The notes: generated by a model not told the origin, from the letters alone. Shown: positions 19,770-30,245, counted from the stretch's first letter. The stretch is DNA of 64,000 nucleotides from Leptolyngbya sp. SIOISBB (GCA_010671905.1 JAAHII010000001.1:558001-622000); one strand, 5' to 3'. Numbers and translations: made by a program.

Positions 19770-20783
19770 CTATTGTGAATTAGCCGGTAAGTTGGTTGGG
19801 TACCCTGTTATTATCCCCTCCCCAGCTGGCTCGTAGATTACTGTTATATCGACACCGTCCCTTGTCCCTTCTGCTTTCCATCTGACAGGGTCACCTCTTC
19901 GTGTTCGCAATGCCCCCGGCCTCCCTGAAATCTGCTGATGCGTAGATGAAGGGTCTGTTGCAATATCTTCAATGTTATCCAGAATTTTTCTATCGCTCCA
20001 GCTTTCCGGAAATTCTGTCTTTCCTGGTATTCCCGTACCAGCTCTATGCCCGCCTCCTGACTCATCACCTTCAAATATGTGTCTCTGTCTCTGTGGACTG
20101 GTTAAATCACTCTCAAAGTAAGGTATTCCAAGATCATCGTTAGTGTTCGGGATTGGTGGGCCAAAGGCATCCTCTGGTTGAACCCCTTCGCCAAAGCCAC
20201 CAGGGATGAAATCTTCTGGATTCACAGCCGGCACCTGCAAGATTTCCCCTGGTTAGGTCGCAGGCTCCACCGGCATATCTCGATTAGGACGATTGGGGTC
20301 GAGGTCAGGATTGTAGCCCCCAGTAACGGTTTCCCAACACCATTGAGCGGCGTCTCCAAGATCATCAATAGTTAAGCGGTCCTCCTCAGGTTGCAGTTGG
20401 TTGTTCAGGAGGATAAGCCCTGCCCCGATCAGAACAACAGGCAATGCGATCCCGGCGGCAGCACCTAACGCGACGGCTTCCCCCGTAGGATCGGTGTAGT
20501 TGGTCGGACTATTGAAGACATAGCGATAGAGGTTCGCATCGCCTGCCGCAAAGCCCAACGAATCTTCTGAGATAAAGCGCCCCACCGCCGGGTCGTAATA
20601 CCGAGTGCGGTAGTGCATCAACCCTGTCGCGTCATCCTGCTCCCTGCCGGTGTAGCCAAAGCGGAAATCGAAGTCAGGATTCGTCTCGCTGGTCACCTGC
20701 CCAAAGCTGTCATCGACAATGCGGTTGAGAAGGATGCTGTTGTCGATGACAGCGCGGACAATGCCCTGATGGTCGCTCAATCT
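19770..20783 (-). pseudogene. Displaced RHS tip 7: EndoU nuclease toxin
   Basis: RHS homology starts at LSDHQGIVRAVIDN and runs through DDSFGQVTSETNPDFDF and SEDSLGFAAGDANLYRYV to DPTGEAVALGAAAGIA. A TAA at 20253 (normally tyrosine in ATYPGEIL) interrupts the linker before NPEDFIPGGFGEGVQPEDAF. The tip is a full EndoU domain: RHIFEGDESGGGHRAGTGIP, GKTEFPESWSDRKILDNIED, and GTRDGVDITVIYEPAGEGII with GYPTN. Catalytic His, Thr and Tyr positions typical of EndoU are present in these blocks. EndoU tips cut RNA in target cells. The toxin domain itself is open; only the linker carries a stop. Confidence 0.82.
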
Positions 20784-20831
20784 ATTGTGATGAGCTAGGG
20801 GCGATCTCACTACGGCGAAGGGCGAACATAT

Positions 20832-21536
20832 TTACGAATATAAAACCTTGCCGCTGCTGTAGAAGACGCCCTTTTGATTAACGCTAAAAGAATCTCTTGA
20901 TTCGGCGGGCAACAAAATCGGAAGAACTTCTTCTACCCTACCGTAACCGATCAGCACATCTGGCTTCTGAAATTCAATAATAAAGTTTAAAGTTTCCTGG
21001 ATATTCTCAGCGCAAACATAATAATTTCGAAAATACCCAATGGCAGTGTTTTCGTCAGCAACTTCAATCGGTTTCTCAAGCTCAAACTCAACCTGAGATG
21101 CAAAAAAAATGGGATGATTTGTAATTTCAAACCTTGATTTAAAAGGAACTCTTCTGAGACTTAAGATGCTTTCTATTGAGCTGATCTGTTCATCTTTAAC
21201 AATCCTTTCAGTACAATCTTCAGCGCAAAATACAATTTCTATCTCGGTTGATAACATTTGTAGAGATTCCACTAATACCATCATAGCTTCGTCAACATAA
21301 GGTCGATGTTTTTTATTCTCAAATTGGGCAACAAATGAAGAAGCTCCAAAATAAGGTTCAACCATGAAATGATTTTTGTCTTGCTGTATCTTGAACCGGA
21401 AGTTTTCGAGCGCTCCATTAGGTATCTTTCCAAAACATTCAGCCTTAACGTAGCTTTCTAATTCTTGGAGTAGCTCTTCAGTATTATCAAGATTACACGT
21501 GAACGCTATGTACAAATGAGTAGTCATCTCAGTCAT
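20832..21536 (-). CDS. Putative immunity protein of module 6
   Basis: A 234-residue AT-rich gene starting MTEMTTHLYIAFTCNLDNTE, 8 bases after the stop of toxin tip 6. It looks like a cytoplasmic two-part alpha/beta protein with no signal or membrane segment. No family was recognised. Position, strand and composition make it the likely antidote of the GGHIFYGP-type tip. An alternative start at ATG 21527 is possible. Confidence 0.65.
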   Translation of the reverse strand: MTEMTTHLYIAFTCNLDNTEELLQELESYVKAECFGKIPNGALENFRFKIQQDKNHFMVEPYFGASSFVAQFENKKHRPYVDEAMMVLVESLQMLSTEIEIVFCAEDCTERIVKDEQISSIESILSLRRVPFKSRFEITNHPIFFASQVEFELEKPIEVADENTAIGYFRNYYVCAENIQETLNFIIEFQKPDVLIGYGRVEEVLPILLPAESRDSFSVNQKGVFYSSGKVLYS

Positions 21537-21940
21537 CCTTTACATTACGGGCCATAGAAAATATGTCCACCTTTTCTTCCATGTCCGCCTCTATGAGAGC
21601 TATTACTCTTGCTCCTCCTATGAAAATGGGGAGCTCCTTGTTGCTCATTGTTTAGCGTGTGAGCCTCTGGTCCAACCGCCCCTGTCCCTGCAATTTCTCT
21701 TGCTGTTTCTCGATCTGGTGTGTATACGTTGGCACCATTATCCACAGCTCTAAGAGCCTGCTCAGGAGTCATCGGGGCACCGACTTGTGTTAGCTCTCCT
21801 TCTTGTGGCTCTACTTTAACTGCTTTTCCTTCAGGAATATTTGGAACATTGATTGAGTTTTGCTCAAAGAAAGGTACTTCAAGGCCGTCTTTGGTATTGG
21901 GAACAGGAGGGCCAAAAACCTCCGGCTGAACCCCTTCGCC

Positions 21941-23369
21941 GATGCGTGACAGGTTAAGCACAGTGTCAGCTGGTCAAGTGAGGTTAAAGAAAGGGGTGAA
22001 ATCAAGTTGCTGTGGCGGTTTTCGGAGAGCTTTGATAACGCCTAAATCCCGGTTTTCAGGGGCTGCTAGATAGGCAATCGGGTCTTGGGCTTGACCTTTT
22101 TGATAGGCGTGATTGAAGTGGTAAAGTCCGCGCCAAACCATTTCCAGTGAGATCCGCTCGAGCGGCATTTGCACGACTTGCGCGACCGCGTCCGATAAAT
22201 CGACGAGCACGGCATACATTACCCAAGTCGCCCAAATCTGCAACTTGATGCCATTGAGTGAGCCCGTCCAAAGGTAGGACAGCCCGAGCAACCGTTTGGC
22301 CACTAGGAAGGCCTCTTCGATGCGCCATCGCCGACAGTAAAGGTCGATTACCACATAGGGGGGGAGACTTCAGGCTCGAGGACAGAGGTCAGGTAACGAT
22401 GCCATCCTTTGCCCTTGCGGACTTCAACCAGCCGCAAGGTGAGTGGGCTGGTGCCCGCTTTCTCTACCCCCACTTGGATGAGCCGGTCGCGCAAGTTGTC
22501 TGTGACGCTGAAGTTCTGGAGGAGGGTGTAGGCCAGATTTGACTTGCCGGCACAGATAAAATCGACCTGTCGCTGCCTCAACTGTGCCCACCATTGGAAG
22601 TCATAGAAGCCACGGTCTAACACCAGCAACGTTTGAGGGCTCAGCCACGCCAAGAGGCCTGTCAAGAAACAACAGTCATGAGCCTTGGGGTTCTCTTCCA
22701 ACCAAACCTTCACCGGCAAGCGCGTGGTGAGCTCAATCACCGTACAGATTTTGCCCGCTAAGGTGCCAGTGGGCAGCGCTTGCAGACTGTCGAGTTTACG
22801 AAACAAGGCTTCTAACACCGAGCCATCGACCGCCAGAATCTGCTGAAAGTGCTGCAAACCATGCTCAAGACTGGAGGGCAGGGGCCGGGTGCGCTCTTTA
22901 AAGCGATGCTGGAGTTGAGGCACTAGTGTCTCCAAAACCCGTTCAAACAACTCGGCGGGAAAGCTCAAGAAGCGCTCACTGAGCGATTGCTGACGCACCT
23001 TAACCGCTTTCGCCCACAGCAAGTCTTGGCGATTCAACATGCGGGTCAACTCCCTCACCGAGGGCACCTGAGACCACAGCAAGGTCACTACCGCCGCGAC
23101 CATCAAGGGCAGCGTCAGAATCCGCTCTCGCATGCCCAAGCTCCGGTAGTAAGCCTGTTGCTGATAGACCAGCGGACTCAATAGAGCCTGCAGATGCTGG
23201 CTGATGGCTTCATTGTCCGGGGCTGGCACATGGCGACGACGGATATGGTCAGGGTTGCGAGAATAACGAGCGGCACTCATAGACTGATGGAAGACAAGCT
23301 AGAGGCTTTACTCTCCACCTTTTTGAGGCCGCTTGACAACTCGGCTTTTCTCTTAACCTGTTACCCATC
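21941..23369 (-). mobile_element. IS4-family insertion sequence in module 6
   Basis: Left end GATGCGTGACAGGTTAAG and the reverse complement of the right end, GATGGGTAACAGGTTAAG, are 18-base inverted repeats with two mismatches. The target CCCTTCGCC is duplicated at 21932-21940 and 23370-23378. Removing the element and one copy restores the RHS linker GFGEGVQPE, as found intact in module 7. Length 1,429 bases. Confidence 0.85.
21974..23280 (-). pseudogene. IS4-family DDE transposase, one frameshift
   Basis: The first frame runs from ATG 23280 (MSAARYSRNPDHIRRRHVPA) through the DDE blocks QQILAVDGSVLEALFRKLD and SPQTLLVLDRGFYDFQWW to LTSVLEPEVSP near 22350. The remaining frame carries VVIDLYCRRWRIEEAFLVAK, the Y-R-x-R-W-x-I-E-E signature holding the last catalytic Glu. 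The break is in a run of seven C residues, so a one-base change separates the two halves. All three catalytic acids survive. Confidence 0.8.
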
Positions 23370-24054
23370 CCCTTCGCCAAAGCCTTGAGGGATGAAATCC
23401 TCTGGATTCATGGGTGGGGCTTGCAAGATTTCTCCCCAGTCGATCGCAAGCGGTATCGGCCTATCTCGATTAGGGCGATTGGGGTCGAGGTCGGGATTGT
23501 AGCCGCCGGTAACGGTTTCCCAACACCATTGAGCGGCGTCTTCCAGAGCCTCACGGGACGATGGGTTATTGAGGATGAGAAGGCCCCCGGCCCCGATCGC
23601 CACTGCGCCTGCCCCATCAACAGCTTTAGCGCCTGCACCCCCGCCTAAGGCTTTAACGGCTGCGCCCCCACCGATGACTTTGATAGCCTTACCTGCACCT
23701 AAAAGAACTAAGGCGGCCATCCCCGTCGGATCCGTGTAGTTGGAGGGGCTATTGAAGACGTAGCGATAGAGGTTAGCATCGCCCGCATCAAACCCGATCG
23801 GGTCTTCCGAGAGGGAGCGTCCCACTGCCGGGTCGTAATACCGCGCTCGGTAGTACATCAACCCCGTCGCCTCATCCCGTTCCCGCCCGGTATAGCCAAA
23901 GCAGAAGTCAAAGTCAGGATTAGCTGCGATCGTCACCTGGCCAAAGCTGTCATAGACGATGCGGTTGAGAAGAGTGCCGCGATGCTAGTTCAGCACACAT
24001 CATTCTGCTGGGTTTTTCTGACGGCAACCCAGCCTACAGCGAGGGGCGATCGCA

Positions 24055-24369
24055 CTAAATACCTTGTTCAAGGAAGGCTTGTAGGTCTTCTATAGCCTTG
24101 TCAAGTATCGCCCGATGCTCAGCTAGTGGTTCAACCTTTCCACTATCCAAGGCAAGGGCGTTTGCTTGCTCGATAACCCCCCAATATTGCATGAAACTGT
24201 TTCGCCAATCAGCTGGTGGATTAATCATTCCACCAGCTATGCTTGATAAGCTGCTTGCCAACTGTGGCAAATCCAGCTTATGTTGCTTGTACAGGTCTAT
24301 GCGATGTGTCATAGCTGACAGCGCCGACCTATTGATTGGGTTTTCTTGATGCTCTTCACGTTTATTCAT
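24055..24369 (-). CDS. Putative immunity protein of module 5
   Basis: A 104-residue, mostly helical protein (MNKREEHQENPINRSALSAM; SSIAGGMINPPADWRNSFMQ; AIEDLQAFLEQGI). It starts 12 bases downstream of the DUF4258-like toxin tip. No family recognised. The frame is intact and the next module's RHS junction follows within 80 bases. Confidence 0.65.
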   Translation of the reverse strand: MNKREEHQENPINRSALSAMTHRIDLYKQHKLDLPQLASSLSSIAGGMINPPADWRNSFMQYWGVIEQANALALDSGKVEPLAEHRAILDKAIEDLQAFLEQGI

Positions 24370-25238
24370 AGCTTGTCTTAACTAATACGCTGTGATGACT
24401 CTACCGTTACTGTCGTTAATGACAACTGTCACATTGTTCGTGGAGTCATAGATTTCTGTCGTGCCAGGAAACCTGCCGTCGCTTCGTCTACCCGTCCTTA
24501 TCGTATTCTCAACTACTGATGGGGTGAGTCCTCGGTTCCTCATTTGGTCTTGAGCGTGACCTGAATATGGACGACCATCAATGATGGCAGGCTCATTCTG
24601 AGTCTGTTGATATGGCGGATTATAGTGTTGCGGATTATGTCTTCCGGCACCGCTACCTGGTTGGGGTGCATCAGGTCCAACCTCACCTATGGGTATCCTT
24701 CTTCCTACTGGAGTGCTGGCATCTCCAATTTCAAAGAAAGGGACTCCGAGGTCATCGGCGATGTCCGGCATCGGAAGGAAATCCTCAACCTGCGGCTGTG
24801 GCCCTGTGCCAAAGCCACCAGGGAAGAGATCTTCAGGATTCATGGGTGGAGCCTGTAAGATTTCCCCTGGGTAGGTCGCGGGCGGTATCGACCTATCCCG
24901 ATTAGCGCGGTTGGGGTCGAGGTCGGGATTGTAGCCCCCAGTGACGGTTTCTAGACACCATTGAGCGACGTCTTCCAGAGCCTCATAGTTATTGAGGGCG
25001 AGGACCCCGGCACCGATCACAACAGCGCCTGCCCCGACAGCCTTAGCGGCTGCGCCTGCCCCGATGACTTTGGCGGCTTTACCTGCCCCGACGATGATGA
25101 GCGGAACAAAAGCGGCTTCACCAGTCGGATCAGTGTAATTAGTCGGACTATTGAAGACATAGCGATAGAGGTTGGCATCCCCCGCATCAAACCCAATCGG
25201 ATCTTCTGAGAGGAACCGTCCCACCGCCGGGTCGTAAT

Positions 25239-26382
25239 CAGGACTTACGCATTGACAAATTCAACAAAACCATAATTCAAGCGGTCCTCCCCATCAGCGG
25301 TGATTGGAGGATGAACTGGCGAGCGACCTCTTGATAGAGGTGACGTTGTAGCTCATACCAATTGCCTAACTGCTGGTGCCAGACTTGCAACTCCAACTCG
25401 ACAAAGGCGCGCAGGGCGCAGAAGATATGGGTGTGAATAGCTTCCTTTAAGCGCACCCGAAAGCGTTTGAGGGCACACAACTGTTTCCCGGCCCGGTGAA
25501 AACATTCAATGCCCCAGTGTTGGGTGTGCAATTGCTCAAAGTCAGCCGCAGCGGCTGCTTCTAGCGCCTCAGGGTCAGGCAAGTACAAAGCATAATACCG
25601 ACACGATTCGTTTTTGAAGCGCTGGCAAAAGACTTTGACTCGCCCGACTCCCTTAAGATAGACCAGCCTCCCAGCCTCGGGAATCTCCAGGGCTTCGACC
25701 CGTTGATAGGGCTGGTGAGGCGTCAACCGCACCAGTCGATTCTTGGCAACGCCGACTAAAAATCCCGTCTGGTCGTCTTTGAGCACATTGAGATTGGCCT
25801 TGGCGGCATCCCAAGTATCGCTCGTGACGGCGCGAGGACGCAGCCCCCACGGCCCCACCTCCTGCCACATTTCCTGAAAGTATTGGTTTTTAGTTTTCCC
25901 CTCCGCTTTGTCATAAAGCCGGTAGTTAATCGGCACTCGCAAAGCCATTGAGGCTGGTGTAGTAAAGTGTGACCAGTGAAAGTCCCAGCACCGGCTGGGC
26001 GGCTTTACTGCTCCAGAAATAGCCCAACAGAGCGGTCGCTTTTCGCTGCGCATAAGGCTTTTCCAGCACGGTATCGTCCACGCTCACAACACCGCCGACT
26101 AAGTCAATCCAGCCTTGAGAGACTAACTCGTCCAACAGATCCTTCGGCTCGTAGCGCTCTCGGCACAGAAAGCGATTGACGCTGTCGTGGGACACCGTTT
26201 TGAGGATCTCAGCCAGTTCGCAACAGCCGGAACCTTGCGGTTGGGCTAGCAGATAGCGGACGTAGAGGTTGAGCGTGCAGTGCGCCGTGGAAGGTTTGGT
26301 CAGAATCCGCAACGGAATAGGTTATTCAACATCTTTGATTCTCAACCCATACATGCATTCTGCTGTCAATGCGTAACTCCTG
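25239..26382 (-). mobile_element. IS701-family insertion sequence in module 5
   Basis: Inverted ends CAGGACTTACGCATTGACA (left) and CAGGAGTTACGCATTGACA (right, reverse complement) differ at one position. GTAAT is duplicated at 25234-25238 and 26383-26387. Excising the element and one copy restores the RHS sequence coding YYRARYYDPAVGRF found in other modules. Length 1,144 bases. Confidence 0.88.
25277..26312 (-). pseudogene. IS701-family transposase, one frameshift
   Basis: The N-terminal frame (from a TTG at 26312) carries SVDDTVLEKPYAQRKATAL and SKAAQPVLGLSLVTLYYTS; the C-terminal frame carries VPINYRLYDKAEGKTKNQYF, AVTSDTWDAAKANL and HWGIECFHRAGKQLCALKRF. These are the DDE-bearing blocks of the IS701/DDE_5 group. 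They are joined at about 25940 by a one-base shift within the codons after LYYTSLNGFA. Otherwise full length. Confidence 0.8.
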
Positions 26383-26513
26383 GTAATAACGAGCGCGGTA
26401 GTACATTAACCCTGTCGCGTCATCCTGCTCCCTGCCGGTGTAGCCAAAGCGGAAGTCAAAGTCAGGATTCGTCTCGCTCGTCACCTGCCCAAAGCTGTCA
26501 TAGACAATGCGGT

Positions 26514-26732
26514 CTATGATTCACTTAGCAGTACCTTTGCCTTGTTCAAAGCAACTAAAAAATCGTCAAGATTAATCTTCCACTGACTATTATCGGGACT
26601 TGCATAAATCTCGATTTCCATTGAGCCTGTTTCCTGATTGATTTCGGCAATCTGAATTGTTCCAAGCATTATGTCTGCAACCAGAAAATCTCTATCAGGG
26701 GGACTAGAAATTGAAACATTTAATGATTCCAT
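26514..26732 (-). CDS. Putative immunity protein of module 4
   Basis: A 72-residue protein (MESLNVSISSPPDRDFLVAD; C-terminal VALNKAKVLLSES), probably a small alpha/beta fold. It begins 18 bases after toxin tip 4. Its stop codon touches the first RHS codons of module 5, showing a very tight recombination junction. No family recognised. Confidence 0.65.
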   Translation of the reverse strand: MESLNVSISSPPDRDFLVADIMLGTIQIAEINQETGSMEIEIYASPDNSQWKINLDDFLVALNKAKVLLSES

Positions 26733-26750
26733 AGCCTTAATTAGATGCTC

Positions 26751-27901
26751 CTATTCTTTGAAGAAGAGAAAGTTACCATCCTTATCAAAAACTGCTCCAC
26801 GCCCGTCAGGAGAATTTGCTTCTATAGTTTCTCCAAATCTATCACGATATCCCTGTTCAAAATCTGTATTTGGATCTCTCAAAATATTGTCTAATTCTTG
26901 CTGAGCAATCTGGTTAATATTATCTGGATTTCCTGTCGCATTCGGAAACTTTGTATTGCCATCTCTTCGTCCTGCACCGTGTTTTGTTAACGATCCTCCA
27001 GCTTTTGTAAACCCAGGCCTTCTTGGATCTGGAATCTGCCCTGATTGAGACAAGTCATCAAGGTTCAAATCAGAAATTTCAAAAAAAGGTACTCCGAGGT
27101 CGTCGTTCTTGGTGGGAACGGGTGGGCCAAAGTCAGCAGTCCCTGGCTGAGAATCTTCACCAAAGCCATCAGGGAACAGGTCTCCAGGATTCATGGGTGG
27201 AGCTTGCAAGATTTCCCCTGGGTAGGTCGCGGGCGGTATCGACCTATCCCGATTAGCGCGGTTGGGGGTCGAGGTCGGGATTGTAGCCCCCAGTGACGGT
27301 TTCTAGACACCATTGAGCGACGTCTTCCAGAGCCTCATAGTTATTGAGGGCGAGGATCCCGGCACCGATCACAACAGCGCCTGCCCCGACAGCCTTAGCG
27401 ACTGCGCCACCGCCTACGGCTTTAGCGGCTTTACCTGCCCCGACGATGATGAACGGAACAACAGCGGCTTCACCAGTCGGATCAGTGTAATTAGTCGGAC
27501 TATTGAAGACGTAACGATAGAGGTTCGCATCCCCCGCATCAAACCCAATCGGATCTTCTGAGAGGAACCGTCCCACCGCCGGGTCGTAATAACGAGCGCG
27601 GTAGTACATTAACCCTGTCGCGTCATCCTGCTCCCTGCCGGTGTAGCCAAAGCGGAAATCGAAGTCAGGATTCGTTTCGCTCGTCACCTGGCCAAAGCTG
27701 TCATAGACAATGCGATTGAGAATGTTGCCGTCGTTGTCAATCACGTCGCGGACACTGCCCTGATGGTCGGTGAGTGCCCAATGGAACGTACCGTCTGCCG
27801 TCTCCTCCGCGAGGATCTGATCCACATTGGGACCATGTAGATAGCGATGGGTTTGCGTGCTCGCCTCATCAAAGACCAGGGCAATGTGGTCCCCGTCATG
27901 G
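26751..27901 (-). pseudogene. Displaced RHS tip 4: possible BECR-type RNase, linker frameshift
   Basis: RHS homology begins abruptly at GDHIALVFDEASTQTHRYLH, right beside the stop codon of immunity gene 3, and continues VDQILAEETADGTFHWALTD to DPTGEAAVVPFIIVGAG and WCLETVTGGYNPDLDP. One extra G in a G5 run near 27263 shifts the frame; the rest reads PPATYPGEILQAPPMNPGDL and FGPPVPTKNDDLGVPFFE. The tip reads RRPGFTKAGGSLTKHGAGRR, NINQIAQQELDNILRDPNTD and ANSPDGRGAVFDKDGNFLFF. A lysine-histidine pair, an asparagine-rich helix and a terminal G-R-G-A-x-F strand suggest a barnase/EndoU/colicin-like (BECR) RNase; this is inferred. Confidence 0.7.
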
Positions 27902-27902
27902 C

Positions 27903-28358
27903 CTAAACAAAGACGATCGGATTCTTTTGTACTTCAGAAGCTCTTATCAACTCCGACATTTTTTCTAAAAATCCTAAAATCTCAGAATATTTTCTCGTAC
28001 TTTCAAAATCATTATCATTTATTCGAACCATCACAGAAGAAACTTCGTCTTTCAGTTTCTGAACATCTGAAAGCGCCAGTGCATCGCCACTATGTGAGCC
28101 ATTGTAAAGAACCTTATTCAGGATTATTGAATTTGAAGAAGAGAGAAACTTAGAGAGCGATTGAGAAAGATATCCTACCATTTCCATATTTCCCAGGTTC
28201 AACGAAATTGCAATTGTGTTGCTGTTGTCCAGAAGAGACTGAGTTTCTTCATTTTCAGAATATACTTCGCCTGTCAAATCATCCACTTCAATTTCTTCAA
28301 CAATACAATTACTTTCAAGGTTTTTTCGGTCAAGATAAACTACAGCACTTAGGCTCAT
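27903..28358 (-). CDS. Putative immunity protein of module 3
   Basis: A 151-residue acidic protein starting MSLSAVVYLDRKNLESNCIV. ATG 28358 is chosen because AAGGAG lies at ideal spacing and just after the natural end of the toxin frame (TAA at 28369). It contains NNSNTIAISLNLGN-like strands and a C-terminal helix. Partner of a CdiA-C-like nuclease tip by position. Intact although its toxin is broken. Confidence 0.68.
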   Translation of the reverse strand: MSLSAVVYLDRKNLESNCIVEEIEVDDLTGEVYSENEETQSLLDNSNTIAISLNLGNMEMVGYLSQSLSKFLSSSNSIILNKVLYNGSHSGDALALSDVQKLKDEVSSVMVRINDNDFESTRKYSEILGFLEKMSELIRASEVQKNPIVFV

Positions 28359-28368
28359 TTCTAGCTCC

Positions 28369-29256
28369 TTAGAAATTAACCAGACCATCTTGAGTGAGAA
28401 CAGTTACACGTCCCTGTCAACTTGGTTTTCCGCTCTTAATTAGATTACCCTGAGCGCGTAAAATCTGTTGCTCGGCATTTAAACTGGACACGGGAACATT
28501 GCGAGCATCAACCAGGATCTGCTCTCCCCTGCTCAGCGGCTTTCTGAATAGCATTCTTGAGCGTATTCCGTCCTTCGCCTGTCAGTGTTTTAAGTTCCGT
28601 AGGTACTCCGTCAATCCTGAAATCTGGTGTTTTTACGTTACTTCTTGGAACGATTTCAACATTTCTGCCTTTTTCTAGTAGTTCTTGAACCATCCCTCTT
28701 TCAACCGGATTAATATCGTCAAGGCTACCTACTAAATTTCCAGGAGTAGGTGTTCCACCGATGCTGGCTCCAGCACCCCCTGGATTGCCCTGAGAGCGGA
28801 GCAGAGCTGCAGGATTGAGGTCATCGATAGCTCCAGCTGGCAGTCTGCCGCCACCAGGCAATGCCGGGATCAGTTCATCTCCAGAGCCTGCCAGCGCTCT
28901 GCCAACATCATCACCGATACTGCCGACCCCTCGGGCAACGTCATCCAGTAGCTGCGGTAACTGTTGGGCAATTGAGCGACCCAAGCCCCGCGCTAGATTG
29001 GGTGCGGCCCCAATCCCGGCTCCTAAAGCGACTTCCGCTGGGATACGTAAATACCAAGGCAGACCGGGGCTAATATCGTTGCACGTTTCAGGCGTTTGCA
29101 CTGGTGACCAGAGCGCATCGCCAATAAAGGGCGCAACAATCCCACCGATGATGATGGGGATGACTGGAAATACAGCATTCCCACTCGGGTCAGTGTAATT
29201 AGTCGGACTATTAAAGACATAGCGATAGAGGTTGGCATCCCCCGCCGCGAATCTCA
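28369..29256 (-). pseudogene. Displaced RHS tip 3: CdiA-C-like PD-(D/E)XK nuclease, broken
   Basis: The backbone begins abruptly at FAAGDANLYRYVFNSPTNY, followed by a linker nearly identical to that of module 9 (PVIPIIIGGIVAPFIGDALW). The tip reads NPVERGMVQELLEKGRNVEI, VKTPDFRIDGVPTELKTLTG and NTLKNAIQKAAEQ. A PDF-x(8)-ELK arrangement is the active site of the CdiA C-terminal tRNase-like nuclease fold. A frameshift near 28515 precedes ILVDARNVPVSSLNAEQQIL, and a TGA interrupts before QGRVTVLTQDGLVNF, which ends at TAA 28369. Two lesions, both after the catalytic residues. Confidence 0.75.
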
Positions 29257-29312
29257 AAAACAATTCTGGTGAGCATTATCCGCCTGCCAACTATGGAGAG
29301 GCGCAATTTTGC

Positions 29313-29690
29313 TTAATCAATAAAATCAATTTTTGGTTTTGAAGAAGTTATCTCAACCTCTCCCCAATCGCCAGCCAAATGATACACGCCGTTAGTGAAA
29401 GTCATTGTATCAATATTTCCGTAGTCGATTTCACCAGCAGCGTCTGTAGAAGACATCATTTCTTTACGTATCCAATTGGCTTTAGATACATTTTCAAAGT
29501 GTAAAAAAGCATTTCTGTAGCAATATTGCTCTCCAGGCTTTGGGTCCGTATAAGCTACATGTTTTTCTGTTAAAACTAGCTCCAGTGAAAACTTTACATG
29601 CTTTTCACTTTCTTCTATACCGAGAACATAGCTATCCTCCAGGTAAATTTTTTCTAACCCTGGTAATTGCTGGTAGTTGAGAAGGGTCAT
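29313..29690 (-). CDS. Putative orphan immunity protein between modules 2 and 3
   Basis: A 125-residue protein (MTLLNYQQLPGLEKIYLEDS; ELVLTEKHVAYTDPKPGEQY; VYHLAGDWGEVEITSSKPKI). It follows immunity gene 2 on the same strand and precedes the truncated backbone of module 3. It may be a second antidote of module 2 or the survivor of a module whose toxin was lost. The composition is AT-rich. The frame is intact. I recognise the general pattern from immunity-like genes in other RHS loci but not a named family. Confidence 0.6.
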   Translation of the reverse strand: MTLLNYQQLPGLEKIYLEDSYVLGIEESEKHVKFSLELVLTEKHVAYTDPKPGEQYCYRNAFLHFENVSKANWIRKEMMSSTDAAGEIDYGNIDTMTFTNGVYHLAGDWGEVEITSSKPKIDFID

Positions 29691-29783
29691 TTATGTACTC
29701 TCTTCTATAAATCGTAGTTGATAGGAGAATGATTATGAGGCGACCTCCCTCGCAACTGGATTTTCAAACGGATCTACTCTTTA

Positions 29784-30245
29784 TTAGCTTTGCTGAAAGG
29801 TTATATAAACTTCCGAGCCAGAATCACCTTCATCATAAATAACTTTGACCTCAAATCTCTTATTCGGAAAATCTATGATTAATTTCTTCTTCCACAAGTC
29901 AGATAATTTAACTGCAAAGAAAGAACTGGTTTCAGTTGAATCGCTGTTTATGACTTCATCAATATTTAGGAGATTAATCCAGTATTCTATTTCAGCTGTT
30001 TCAGAAACTGTTGAAATTATTTCTTGGTATCTATTATACGTGAATTCTTCCTTTAAAAATACAAATTCATCCTTGATGATAAAATCAGGCCAAAGTAGCT
30101 TTAGAAAAGCTATCGCTAAATCCGGATGAAGATTCTTACTTTGAAAGACACCATGAATGTAGTCGTAAAGAGTAAAATTCTTTTCCGAATTAACATTGAG
30201 CCATTTTGTATAGTCCGTTAGAGTTTCATGCATTTCTTTGATCAC
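29784..30245 (-). CDS. Putative immunity protein of module 2
   Basis: A 153-residue AT-rich gene. The GTG start at 30245 overlaps the toxin stop codon by four bases (GTGA), suggesting coupled translation; ATG 30233 is an alternative. The protein reads LTDYTKWLNVNSEKNFTLYD and WPDFIIKDEFVFLKEEF in its helical front half and KRFEVKVIYDEGDSGSEVYI at the end. Partner of a type 24 toxin by position. No family assigned. Confidence 0.68.
   Translation of the reverse strand: MIKEMHETLTDYTKWLNVNSEKNFTLYDYIHGVFQSKNLHPDLAIAFLKLLWPDFIIKDEFVFLKEEFTYNRYQEIISTVSETAEIEYWINLLNIDEVINSDSTETSSFFAVKLSDLWKKKLIIDFPNKRFEVKVIYDEGDSGSEVYITFQQS

Larger units (their letters stand above)
21545..23978 (-). pseudogene. 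Displaced RHS tip 6, split by an IS4-type element
   Basis: The 5' part (23370-23978) reads LLNRIVYDSFGQVTIAANPD, YYDPAVGRSLSEDPIGF, a Gly/Ala-rich linker (AGKAIKVIGGGAAVKALGGG), WCWETVTGGYNPDLDPN and NPEDFIPQGFGEG. The element then interrupts it, and the 3' part (21545-21940) resumes as GEGVQPEVFGPPVPNTKDGL and VPFFEQNSINVPNIPEGK. The tip itself, PMTPEQALRAVDNGANVYTP, DRETAREIAGTGAVGPEAH and a His-rich end APHFHRRSKSNSSHRGGHGR to IFYGP, is open. Clustered histidines suggest a metal-dependent nuclease, but I do not recognise the family. Confidence 0.75.
24382..26513 (-). pseudogene. Displaced RHS tip 5: DUF4258-like RNase toxin, split by IS701
   Basis: The 5' part (26383-26513) starts directly at the stop codon of immunity gene 4 with DRIVYDSFGQVTSETNPDF and reaches GLMYYRARYY. 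An IS701-type element interrupts it. The 3' part continues DPAVGRFLSEDPIGFDAG, a Gly/Ala-rich linker (GAGKAAKVIGAGAAAKAVG), WCLETVTGGYNPDLDPN, NPEDLFPGGFGTGPQPQ and DDLGVPFFE. The toxin domain is open: YSGHAQDQMRNRGLTPSVVE, NTIRTGRRSDGRFPGTTEIY and VTVVINDSNGRVITAY. H-A-x-x-R and a late v-v-v/I-T strand are the marks of DUF4258 (BECR-fold) nucleases. Confidence 0.78.
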
